DNA of 10,363 bases. Origin: Bacillota bacterium (GTDB lineage Bacteria > Bacillota_I > Bacilli_A > RFN20 > CAG-826). The stretch is from assembly GCA_023422095.1 (NCBI GenBank), contig JAEZSD010000049.1:1-10363 (forward strand). Direction: 5' to 3'. A program made the position numbers and the translations under genes. Each line of letters begins with the position of its first letter. Position 1 is the first letter of the stretch. The notes beneath the pieces were generated by a model. That model saw only the letters and a program-made list of their open reading frames with translations. It was not told where the DNA came from and did not search any database. Positions 1-5,938 of this stretch are shown here, in pieces.

Positions 1-3
1 GCA

Positions 4-9
4 TATAAT
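4..9 (+). promoter_or_regulatory. Probable -10 box of the rpsD promoter
   Basis: A perfect TATAAT lies at the left edge of the window. Its matching -35 element would fall before base 1, so only half of the promoter is visible. Transcription would start around 15-17, giving rpsD an untranslated leader of about 136 nt. This fits a ribosomal protein gene with its own promoter and leader control. The box is seen directly; its use as a promoter is inferred. Confidence 0.55.
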
Positions 10-15
10 GCAGCA

Positions 16-151
16 TGTGAATACAGCTTGTCTGACGTTTGACAGTAAAAAAGTAACCTAAGCTCAATGGTGAAAAGTCAAACACCCGAAGCAAGGAATT
101 CACTCCTATTCATTATTTTGCAAAAAAATAAGGAAAGGAAGGAAATATATC
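16..151 (+). ncRNA. rpsD 5' leader, candidate S4 autoregulatory RNA with pseudoknot
   Basis: This untranslated stretch lies between the putative promoter and the rpsD start codon. Two long-range pairings are visible. AGCTT (25-29) pairs with AAGCT (60-64), and GTTTGAC (37-43) is a perfect 7-bp complement of GTCAAAC (77-83). They interleave, so together they form an H-type pseudoknot. An alternative hairpin, GGTG (69-72) with CACC (83-86), shares base 83 and would display the GTCAAA segment in its loop. GGTGAA (69-74) could also pair with TTCACT (99-104), including one G-U pair. Bacterial S4 is known to repress its own mRNA, and leader-mediated control of rpsD is established in Bacillus subtilis. 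No T-run follows these helices, so control would more likely be translational than by attenuation. The regulatory role here is inferred from position and fold. Confidence 0.5.
137..142 (+). promoter_or_regulatory. rpsD ribosome binding site
   Basis: GGAAGG lies in a purine-rich run of repeated GGAA units (132-145), nine bases before the ATG at 152. It supports that start over the earlier ATG at 67, which belongs to an unrelated frame. The purine run leaves several possible Shine-Dalgarno registers and would be easy to expose or hide by folding of the leader. Confidence 0.6.
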
Positions 152-757
152 ATGAGATATACTGGATCAAATTGGAAAAGATCTCGCCGTTTGGGTTTTT
201 CAACACTCGAAACTGGAAAAGAAATTGCCAAACGTCCCTATGGCCCTGGCCAACATGGTAATGATCGCAAGAGAAAACCATCAGAGTACGGCAAACAGTT
301 AATTGAAAAGCAAAAACTCAGACATATGTATGATGTCAATGAAAGACAATTCCGTCGTCTCTTCATGATTGCGTTACGCAGTACTGAAGTTACCGGATAC
401 GCCTTCATGAAATTACTTGAATCACGTCTCGATAACCTCGTGTTCCGTATGGGTTTAGCTCGTACTCGCCGCGGTGCTCGTCAATTAGTGAATCATGGAC
501 ACATCGAAGTCAATGGCAAAAAGGTCGATATTCCAAGTTATTTGTGCACAGTTGGTGATGTCGTCTCTGTTAGAGAAAACAGCCGCGACTTAAAAGTGAT
601 TAAAGAATCTGTCGATTCTCTCGCCACAAAAGTCGGTTGGGTTGAAGTCGATCACGAAAAACTCTCCGGAAAATTTATCCGCGAAGTCGATCGCAAAGAA
701 TTACCACAAGACATCGTTGAATCACAAATCGTTGAATACTATAACCGTAAGTTATAA
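152..757 (+). CDS. rpsD: 30S ribosomal protein S4
   Basis: Encodes S4, a primary 16S rRNA-binding protein that nucleates assembly of the 30S body and takes part in decoding fidelity; in many bacteria it also represses its own synthesis. The 201 residues match the usual length. The N-terminal part contains RPYGPGQHG (28-36) and EKQKLRHMYDVNERQF (52-67). The S4 RNA-binding domain follows at about 91-153, with SRLDNLVFRMGLARTR, QLVNHGHIEVNG and VDIPSYL. The C-terminal IVEYYNRKL is typical. The N-terminal cysteine zinc cluster of some S4 proteins is absent, so this is the zinc-independent form. The start at MRYTGS has a good ribosome binding site and lacks the Ala that follows Met in many homologues. 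The gene stands alone on the plus strand with its own leader and terminator, as in Bacillus, rather than in the alpha operon. Confidence 0.97.
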   Translation: MRYTGSNWKRSRRLGFSTLETGKEIAKRPYGPGQHGNDRKRKPSEYGKQLIEKQKLRHMYDVNERQFRRLFMIALRSTEVTGYAFMKLLESRLDNLVFRMGLARTRRGARQLVNHGHIEVNGKKVDIPSYLCTVGDVVSVRENSRDLKVIKESVDSLATKVGWVEVDHEKLSGKFIREVDRKELPQDIVESQIVEYYNRKL

Positions 758-764
758 AGACAAT

Positions 765-796
765 AAAAGAGCCAATCAAGTGATCGGCTCTTTTTT
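765..796. terminator. Intrinsic terminator between convergent rpsD and pncB, probably bidirectional
   Basis: The arms AAAAGAGCC (765-773) and GGCTCTTTT (786-794) form a perfect 9-bp stem. Inside it, after an A/C mismatch, three more pairs close a 4-nt loop. On the plus strand the stem runs into a T tract to 796, eight bases after the rpsD stop. Read on the minus strand the opposite arm ends in TTTTATTG, so the same hairpin could also stop the transcript leaving pncB, whose stop codon lies 20 bases away. Termination of rpsD is the firm part; bidirectional use is inferred. Confidence 0.85.
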
Positions 797-816
797 ATTA
801 CTTTTTTTAAAAGCTT

Positions 817-1914
817 TTAGTAAATAGGATATTTAACTTCTTCGAGACGGGGATTGCTATAATTGGCTCGTCCTTCTTTTGCTTCTGGCTTGCCATCAAG
901 GACAACGAGATCACCTGTGAATCCACAAGTCATATTGTTTACAAAGTAAGTTCCCACTCCATACATGCTAACTGGGACGTTTAATTTGCTCCATTCTTTG
1001 ATTTTTTCAGCATCAAATGAAGAAGAGACAATGATTCTCACATAATTGAATCCTTCTTTGTCGAGAGCTTCTCTTAAAGCAAAGACAAGTTCCTTGCACA
1101 CTCCGTGAGGGTCGAAACCAGAAGTATCTTTGTCATCAAAATAGTGATCAATTAAAGATTTGGATGTATCGATTCTCACTCCGGAAAGATTTTCTTTGAG
1201 ATGATGGGCCAAAATGAGTGAATCTCTAATCACATTATTATGGTAATCAATTAAAGCGGTGACCTTTTCATTGGGAAATGATTTGGAATACATGTCAGAG
1301 GCTTTGCAAATATCTCCTCCACATACCTGAATTAACGCATGAGGCATAGTCCCCATTCCTTTGCCACCCCACCACGCTCCTTGGGCATCGGTTGAAACTT
1401 TTCTAATACCAGCCACGTATGTTGCATAGCCATCTCCGACTTGAGTGTGATAATCATCTTGGCGATCAGCCATAGAAAAGACAGGAACATTACCAGCCAC
1501 TTTGAGAACTTCGTGAACATTCGTGGCCACGCTTGAACGACGAGCGAGTATTCCATCAATAACGGATTCTAAAAATCCAAAGTATTCATATTTGCCAGTA
1601 ATTTTTAAAACTGGCTCTAAGGCTTGAATTAAATCGCCATCATGAAGAGCTTCAATTTTTAAAAGTTCAGGATGTTTGGCGAAGGTATGAACAAGAGCTA
1701 TAGCTTCATCTACTCCACAAAGCATAGAATTATCGCGTCGTTGAAACCACTGCATGGTCACTATGTGACCGGGAGCGTTTTCCGCTACAATTTTTTGCGA
1801 TTTAATAAAATAATTAGCGGAGTAAAACCCTTCCCCTAATTTTGGATCAAACTGAAAGGTTCGATTCGTTAAACGAGCAATTTTTCCGGCTTCTTTTAAT
1901 TCCACTTCAATCAT
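817..1914 (-). CDS. pncB: Nicotinate phosphoribosyltransferase
   Basis: Catalyses nicotinate plus PRPP (with ATP) to nicotinate mononucleotide, the entry step of the Preiss-Handler route to NAD in the cytoplasm. The 365 residues carry family signatures in order: GFYSANYF near the N terminus (29-36), VIDGILARRSSVATN (118-132) in the barrel, GTMPHALIQ (188-196), GVRIDTSKSL (245-254) where many homologues have a DSGDL-like phosphate-binding segment, IVSSSFD (295-301) and YGVGTYF (318-324). It is on the short side for the family. The start overlaps the ytpR stop as ATGA (1911-1914), and AGGAGA lies nine bases before the ATG inside ytpR, so translation is probably coupled. It is the last gene of the minus-strand run. 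Nicotinamide phosphoribosyltransferase is a related enzyme, but length and motifs favour the nicotinate enzyme. Confidence 0.93.
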   Translation of the reverse strand: MIEVELKEAGKIARLTNRTFQFDPKLGEGFYSANYFIKSQKIVAENAPGHIVTMQWFQRRDNSMLCGVDEAIALVHTFAKHPELLKIEALHDGDLIQALEPVLKITGKYEYFGFLESVIDGILARRSSVATNVHEVLKVAGNVPVFSMADRQDDYHTQVGDGYATYVAGIRKVSTDAQGAWWGGKGMGTMPHALIQVCGGDICKASDMYSKSFPNEKVTALIDYHNNVIRDSLILAHHLKENLSGVRIDTSKSLIDHYFDDKDTSGFDPHGVCKELVFALREALDKEGFNYVRIIVSSSFDAEKIKEWSKLNVPVSMYGVGTYFVNNMTCGFTGDLVVLDGKPEAKEGRANYSNPRLEEVKYPIY

Positions 1915-2507
1915 TTTTTACATTCTCCTATCTTGAAAAAGTCATCTCCCACCACTCCATCTTCATCGACGAGATAAATCTCATCGTCAATCGAAATATT
2001 TAGTTCGCGATTAGAACAAATATGAATTTGAGCGGGAACGCTTTTTTCTTCAACTTCTTGACCGTCATGTAGTCTGGCTCCAATCAAGGCAGCCACTACT
2101 TTGTCGCCCTCATTAATGTGAGCAACACTTTGTCCTAGCAATATTTTACCACCAACATCAATATGAGGGCGCAATTGCATATCGTCTTTTTCCAGTTTTA
2201 CCACTTGCCCAATTACATAACCACTATGAGAATAATGAGCAAGTATATCAAGCTGTTGATTCCTTAAAATGCTGTTAATGATATCGATAAAAACATCAGA
2301 AGGATAGTAAATTAAACCTTTGGTTTTTATCTTCACAATTTTGCTGATTTTAAAGATGTTATAACCAATTATTTCACTATTGTGGTAAATGACTGTGATA
2401 TCAGATTTTTGAATAAAAGAAGTGGGCATGGCTTTTTCGTTAAAAACGACCAACAAAACATCTCCAATTACTTTATAAGAATAAAATAAAGAATACTTCT
2501 CAAACAT
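1911..2507 (-). CDS. ytpR: YtpR-like protein with C-terminal tRNA-binding (EMAP/PheT-type) domain
   Basis: The 198 residues resemble Bacillus YtpR: an N-terminal domain of the DUF4479 type (about 1-90, with VIGDVLLV and IIGYNIFKI) joined to an OB-fold tRNA_bind domain (about 96-195), the module also found at the N terminus of bacterial PheT. YIGQVV-like YVIGQVVKLE (98-106), INEGDKVVAALIGARL (131-146) and ICSNREL (163-169) mark the domain. The usual HP(N/D)ADKL and IVCGAPN motifs are worn down: the positions read DDMQLRPHIDVG and LLGQSVAHI, so nucleic-acid binding may be altered. Its biological role is not established. AAGGAG overlaps the end of trmB, two bases separate the two genes, and the stop TGA overlaps the pncB start. 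A trmB-ytpR neighbourhood is recalled from Bacillus but was not checked. Confidence 0.82.
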   Translation of the reverse strand: MFEKYSLFYSYKVIGDVLLVVFNEKAMPTSFIQKSDITVIYHNSEIIGYNIFKISKIVKIKTKGLIYYPSDVFIDIINSILRNQQLDILAHYSHSGYVIGQVVKLEKDDMQLRPHIDVGGKILLGQSVAHINEGDKVVAALIGARLHDGQEVEEKSVPAQIHICSNRELNISIDDEIYLVDEDGVVGDDFFKIGECKK

Positions 2508-2509
2508 AC

Positions 2510-3121
2510 CTACTCCTTAACGGCGACAATTCGATGGATTTTTTGGCCTTTTTCGCGGAATGATATTTCATATTCAGTCATCGCATCAAAAATGGCTTTA
2601 CCATCATAGTCTTCCAAAACTTCTAATACCTTAAATTGTGATTCACTGAGCGTCTCTTGAGAAAAGGAAAATAAGTCATCATTATCAGTCTTAATGATCA
2701 GTTTTCCTCCCTTAACAAGAATTCGATAATATTGTTTTAAATATGTTCCGTAGGTGAGCCTTCTTTTAAAGTGCCTTTTCTTTGGCCATGGATCCGAGAA
2801 ATTTAAATAGATATCTGAGATTGAATTGTCTTTTATTGAGGGTAAAATTTCATCTGCAGAAGCCAACATGAGCCGAGCATTAGAAATCTCGTTTTCAACC
2901 AGTTTTTTGCATGTGATGCCCGCGCAAGTCACATTCCGTTCTACTCCTACAATAAGTAATTCGGGATTGAGTTGCGCCATATCGGAGAGAAACTTTCCTT
3001 TGCCACTTCCTATTTCTAAAGAAAAACTACCTTTGAGGCTTTTTAATTGGTCAAGGGAAAGCAAGACTTCAGGATGTTCTTCAATATATGGTTTGGACCA
3101 AGATTTATATTTAGTTCTCAT
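2510..3121 (-). CDS. trmB: tRNA (guanine-N7-)-methyltransferase
   Basis: Uses S-adenosylmethionine to form m7G, normally at position 46 of the tRNA variable loop. The 203 residues are a normal length for the Bacilli enzyme. The N-terminal part leads to the SAM-binding loop EIGSGKGKF (36-44) and the acidic VGVERN (58-63). The family signature NFSDPWPKKRHFKRR (107-121) includes the catalytic Asp of SDPWP. IKTDND (143-148) follows, and the C-terminal TEYEISF (182-188) is the conserved tRNA-recognition segment. All key residues expected of an active enzyme are present. The ATG overlaps the last 11 bases of pepV in another frame, with AGGAAAA upstream as a modest ribosome binding site, so it is probably translated by coupling. 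It ends in TAG, two bases before ytpR. Confidence 0.97.
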   Translation of the reverse strand: MRTKYKSWSKPYIEEHPEVLLSLDQLKSLKGSFSLEIGSGKGKFLSDMAQLNPELLIVGVERNVTCAGITCKKLVENEISNARLMLASADEILPSIKDNSISDIYLNFSDPWPKKRHFKRRLTYGTYLKQYYRILVKGGKLIIKTDNDDLFSFSQETLSESQFKVLEVLEDYDGKAIFDAMTEYEISFREKGQKIHRIVAVKE

Positions 3122-4487
3122 TAAGTTTTTTTCCTAACTCAACAATCGCTCTGGCGTAGATTGCCATACTCTTGAATAAATCTTCTTTCCTGACTTGCTC
3201 TCCTGGTGAGTGCATCATCGAATCCCAATCAGAAAATTGCATACCAAAAGCGACGATATTATCAGCTTCTTTAGCGTATGTTCCACCACCAGTTGTTAAT
3301 GGTTTTGAGACCAAATCGCCTGTTTCTTCTTGATAAGCCGAAAGGAGCGTTGAAATTAATGTCGAATCCAGAGGATAAAATAAGAGAGGAGAAATAGACA
3401 TTACTTCAATTTCATATGGTTGGGCATTTGTTTTTATAGTCTCGATTAGTTCTTTTTCATCAACACCATTTACATGCCGAAAGTTAACAACCATTGATAG
3501 CTCATTATTTTCATAATCAAGTAAACCGATATTTAATGTGTTATGTCCCATTGATTCACTCGTGTTAGAGGCTTTGAGACCAGCGCCGTCTAAATCGGAA
3601 AAGCGTTCAGCTAAAATTTTGAGATTGTCATCTTCTAAGAATTCACCAAGAGCTTTGATAGCAATCATTCCAGCATTGATTCCTTCTTCGGGTTCAGCAC
3701 CATGGGCGGCTTTACCAATAAAGGCCACTTCCATTCCTTCTTCAACAAATTTAACTTGAAATTCAATTCCCTCACTTTGCAATTTTCTTAAAAAGAATTG
3801 ATTATCTCTCATTTTGACGACACATCGTTCAATAACTGAGTTACTTGCTACTCCTCCATGGATGTAAAATACACCATTAATATCTAATGTTTTTTTAACC
3901 TTAAAATTGATAATTCCTTTTTCTCCATAAATAAGTGGGAAATCGGAATCAGGAGAAAAACCAAAGGTTGGTTGAGGCATCTTTAGTTCTTGGAAATAGT
4001 GATGCATACACTTGGACCCGCGTTCCTCGTTTCCACCTACTAAAAAACGCACTTGATAGTCACCTAATAAATGATGATCACGAAGCATCTTCAAAGCATA
4101 ATAACTAGAGAGCAGGGGGCCTTTATCATCCGCCACTCCACGAGCACAAAGAACACCTTTATGTTCGGTGACAGTGAATGGATCTTGATGCCAACCAGTT
4201 CCAGCGGGGACTACATCGGCATGTGCCATAATGGTAATGTTCTTATCACCTTCACCAGCAATAATTTCGACAACATAATTGTCATAATTTGTTACTCTAA
4301 AACCATCTTTTTTTGCTAGTTCTGCGATAAATTGTAGAGCGTTAGAAACTCCCTTTCCAAATGGGTTCTTCTCGTCGACACTACTCTCATCATAAACAGA
4401 GTCAATAGCTACGAAAGCAGTGAGACTTTCTAATAGATCTTCATGATAATTTTTTGATAATTTTTGATAAATAGACGTTTTTTGCAT
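3111..4487 (-). CDS. pepV: Dipeptidase PepV (M20 family metallopeptidase)
   Basis: Cytoplasmic zinc dipeptidase that releases amino acids from a range of dipeptides, probably supplied by peptide uptake. The 458 residues match PepV of lactobacilli (about 470). The di-zinc site is intact: HAD (89-91) in MAHADVVPAG, the DD of GVADDKGP (117-124), the catalytic and ligand pair EE (154-155) in GGNEERGS, the Asp of SPDSDFP (179-184) and His426 in MMHSPGE. The glycine-rich TTGGGTYAKEA near 395-405 is the usual substrate-end loop of the family. The segment between about 190 and 380 forms the lid domain that distinguishes PepV. AGGAGA lies about eight bases before the ATG. The gap to the panT-like gene upstream is 28 bases with no hairpin, and the 3' end overlaps trmB by 11 bases. 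Bases 4451-4470 hold a perfect 10-bp tandem duplication within codons for the KLSKN region. Confidence 0.95.
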   Translation of the reverse strand: MQKTSIYQKLSKNYHEDLLESLTAFVAIDSVYDESSVDEKNPFGKGVSNALQFIAELAKKDGFRVTNYDNYVVEIIAGEGDKNITIMAHADVVPAGTGWHQDPFTVTEHKGVLCARGVADDKGPLLSSYYALKMLRDHHLLGDYQVRFLVGGNEERGSKCMHHYFQELKMPQPTFGFSPDSDFPLIYGEKGIINFKVKKTLDINGVFYIHGGVASNSVIERCVVKMRDNQFFLRKLQSEGIEFQVKFVEEGMEVAFIGKAAHGAEPEEGINAGMIAIKALGEFLEDDNLKILAERFSDLDGAGLKASNTSESMGHNTLNIGLLDYENNELSMVVNFRHVNGVDEKELIETIKTNAQPYEIEVMSISPLLFYPLDSTLISTLLSAYQEETGDLVSKPLTTGGGTYAKEADNIVAFGMQFSDWDSMMHSPGEQVRKEDLFKSMAIYARAIVELGKKLNEN

Positions 4488-4515
4488 ACTTTATTCTCCT
4501 AATTCTTTATTTATT

Positions 4516-5118
4516 TTATTGTTCTTTGTTCCTTATTTGATAAGGATTGTATTGAGGGAAGGCACGTGAAAGTGGCCAGGCAATTAAAGGCACTAAAACC
4601 GCTGCTGAGGTCATTTCGATTAGAACATTTAAGGACATAATTACATATAACACGTTCATGAAATTATCTCCAAAAGCCAATGTCGATTTAAATGCCCAAA
4701 GCATTAAAAGAACAAACGCTGTGTGGAAAATTGTCATAACTAAAGAAGTAATCACATATAAAATTGATCTCACTTCAATTGGTTTAATCCTTCTTATTAA
4801 ATCAAATAGAAGTCCAGAAACAAGACCAAAGACCGCACGGGGCAAAACAGATATCAAAGGATTTACGAACGCGAAATCAATTGAACTCGCTGGGCGAGTC
4901 AGAGCGATTAACAAACTAAAAAATCCAAAAGCTATACCAGCGACCAAACCCTGCTTCCATCCAAAAAGGAGAGCGACAATCAAGACAATGATGTGGATGG
5001 TAGAAATCGAAACAACACCATAATTAATATAACCCACATAAGGTACATATGACATCACGGCGATAATAGCGATGATGACAGCTGATAAGGTCATTTGAAA
5101 TATTACTTTATTTTTCAT
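4516..5118 (-). CDS. panT: ECF transporter S component, probably pantothenate-specific (PanT-like)
   Basis: A 200-residue membrane protein with six hydrophobic segments at about 6-24, 38-53, 57-73, 89-107, 119-142 and 155-182, the architecture of energy-coupling factor S components. Segment 1 contains an AxxxA motif (Ala13, Ala17), the known docking contact with the EcfT subunit in this class. The middle segments carry the conserved LLFGWKQGLVAGIAFGFFSL and NPLISVLPRAVFGLVSG patterns of the family. S components bind a vitamin and rely on a shared EcfA/A'/T module, not encoded here. Substrate is inferred from context: the gene overlaps coaX by 11 bases, so uptake and phosphorylation of pantothenate would be made together. 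I chose the ATG at 5118 over one at 5130 because GAGG lies six bases upstream of it, while 5130 has only an A-rich stretch. A different vitamin remains possible. Confidence 0.8.
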   Translation of the reverse strand: MKNKVIFQMTLSAVIIAIIAVMSYVPYVGYINYGVVSISTIHIIVLIVALLFGWKQGLVAGIAFGFFSLLIALTRPASSIDFAFVNPLISVLPRAVFGLVSGLLFDLIRRIKPIEVRSILYVITSLVMTIFHTAFVLLMLWAFKSTLAFGDNFMNVLYVIMSLNVLIEMTSAAVLVPLIAWPLSRAFPQYNPYQIRNKEQ

Positions 5119-5887
5119 ATTTTGCCTCATTCTTTTTGATAATAATATTTAAGCCAATCAAGTTAATATTGGGATCATAGATAAAGGAGTCCTTTAATAT
5201 TTCCTTGGTGTAAATGGCCCCACCACCAGTGAGAATATGTTTAGTGGAATAACCTAGTTCTTTTTCCAATCGATTAACCAGGCCGAGAATCATATCGCTA
5301 TGACCATAAAGGATACCGGCATTCATCGCTTCAACCGTGTTCTTGGCCAATACTGATTTTGGTTTTTCTAGCGAAACACTTGGTAAAAGAGCAGTTCTTT
5401 TTGTAAGATTTTCTGCACTAATAGAGATTCCTGGCATGATTAATGCGGCAGAGAAATAACCATCCTTATCAATTAATAAGATTTTGCTGGCGGTTCCCAA
5501 ATCTACGATGATACAAGGATAACCATACATGTTCTTTGCCCCGACTAAATCAGCGATGAGATCATTGCCGATTTCCAAAGGGTTATCAACTTTAAAAGAT
5601 AATCCCGTTTTTATTCCAGGCTCTATAATCATTAATTCATGTTTAAAAATTGATTTAAAAGCGTCCTTTAAAGGAATGTTTAAAACCGGAACAACAGACG
5701 AAAAAATGATGTTCTTTATTAGTTTGATATCAATATTTCTATCAGCGACTTGTTGTTTGATTAAAGCTGAATATTCGTCTTGTGATTTAGCCACGTCGAC
5801 GGCTAGGGAAAATTGGTCTAAAAGATGACTATCTTCAAAGAGACCAACACTGATTGTGGTATTGCCCACATCGATACATAAATTCAT
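5108..5887 (-). CDS. coaX: Type III pantothenate kinase
   Basis: Phosphorylates pantothenate with ATP and a monovalent cation, the first step of CoA synthesis. The 259 residues fit the family. ASKHA-fold motifs are in order: the phosphate-1 loop DVGNTTISVG (6-15), SSVVP (63-67), PGIKTGL (90-96), IGNDLIADLVGA (106-117) where most homologues have GADR, the phosphate-2 loop DLGTA (129-133), MPGISIS (151-157) and TGGGA (220-224). The catalytic Asp of the GADR segment is kept as Asp109, but its Arg is Leu110 and the DxGTAT motif is followed by SK. The ATG at 5887 is chosen over an in-frame ATG at 5944: it begins at the conserved motif, has GGAGG five bases upstream, and the longer form would add 19 unconserved residues and run into leuS. 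The gene directly precedes the panT-like gene, making a pantothenate uptake-and-trapping pair. Confidence 0.93.
   Translation of the reverse strand: MNLCIDVGNTTISVGLFEDSHLLDQFSLAVDVAKSQDEYSALIKQQVADRNIDIKLIKNIIFSSVVPVLNIPLKDAFKSIFKHELMIIEPGIKTGLSFKVDNPLEIGNDLIADLVGAKNMYGYPCIIVDLGTASKILLIDKDGYFSAALIMPGISISAENLTKRTALLPSVSLEKPKSVLAKNTVEAMNAGILYGHSDMILGLVNRLEKELGYSTKHILTGGGAIYTKEILKDSFIYDPNINLIGLNIIIKKNEAKYEK
5125..5128 (-). promoter_or_regulatory. Ribosome binding site deciding the panT start
   Basis: Read on the minus strand, TGAGG followed by CAAAAT precedes the ATG at 5118, a standard spacing of six bases. The alternative ATG at 5130 lies within this site's reach but has no Shine-Dalgarno of its own. 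The site lies within the last codons of coaX, which favours translational coupling. Confidence 0.6.
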
Positions 5888-5892
5888 GTTTA

Positions 5893-5897
5893 CCTCC
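5893..5897 (-). promoter_or_regulatory. Strong ribosome binding site deciding the coaX start
   Basis: On the minus strand GGAGG is followed by TAAAC and then the ATG at 5887. This is the best Shine-Dalgarno in the window and fixes the coaX start at MNLCIDVGNT. It abuts the base of the hairpin at 5898-5926. Confidence 0.75.
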
Positions 5898-5926
5898 GCT
5901 ACAATCTCACTAAGTGAGTATCGTGC
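5898..5926 (-). promoter_or_regulatory. Hairpin in the leuS-coaX gap, next to the coaX ribosome binding site
   Basis: Read on the minus strand, CTCAC and GTGAG pair across a UUA loop. Outside an A bulge, ACGAT pairs with ATTGT (one G-U), and beyond another bulge GC pairs with GC: about 12 pairs in all. The base of the stem touches GGAGG of coaX. On the plus strand the same element would be followed by six Ts (5927-5932) like a terminator, but there it has an A/C mismatch and no plus-strand gene lies upstream. The fold is seen; a role in coaX mRNA stability or translation is inferred. Confidence 0.45.
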
Positions 5927-5932
5927 TTTTTT

Positions 5933-5938
5933 ATTATA
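5933..5938 (-). promoter_or_regulatory. Possible -10 box for coaX-panT and downstream genes
   Basis: A perfect TATAAT on the minus strand overlaps the leuS stop codon. A start about seven bases downstream would fall at the first base of the coaX hairpin. No good -35 hexamer is visible at 16-18 bp spacing and there is no TG extension, so this may be chance in an AT-rich genome. Confidence 0.3.

Noticed and set aside
67..261. Open frame in the rpsD leader that runs into rpsD
   Set aside because: It has no ribosome binding site, no recognisable protein and overlaps the S4 reading frame; the sequence is better explained as structured leader.
809..818. Palindrome AAAAGCTTTT at the pncB stop codon
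   Set aside because: It has no loop and is AT-rich, so it makes a poor hairpin; the 9-bp stem nearby is the better terminator.
4451..4470. Perfect 10-bp tandem repeat (TTTTTGATAA twice) near the pepV start
   Set aside because: Two units only, in frame with AT-rich codons of an intact N terminus; likely low-complexity chance, with no sign of a phase-variable switch.
4658..5023. Plus-strand open frame opposite the panT-like gene
   Set aside because: It is antisense to a clear membrane protein and has no start signal or known motif; it is a shadow of the hydrophobic codons.
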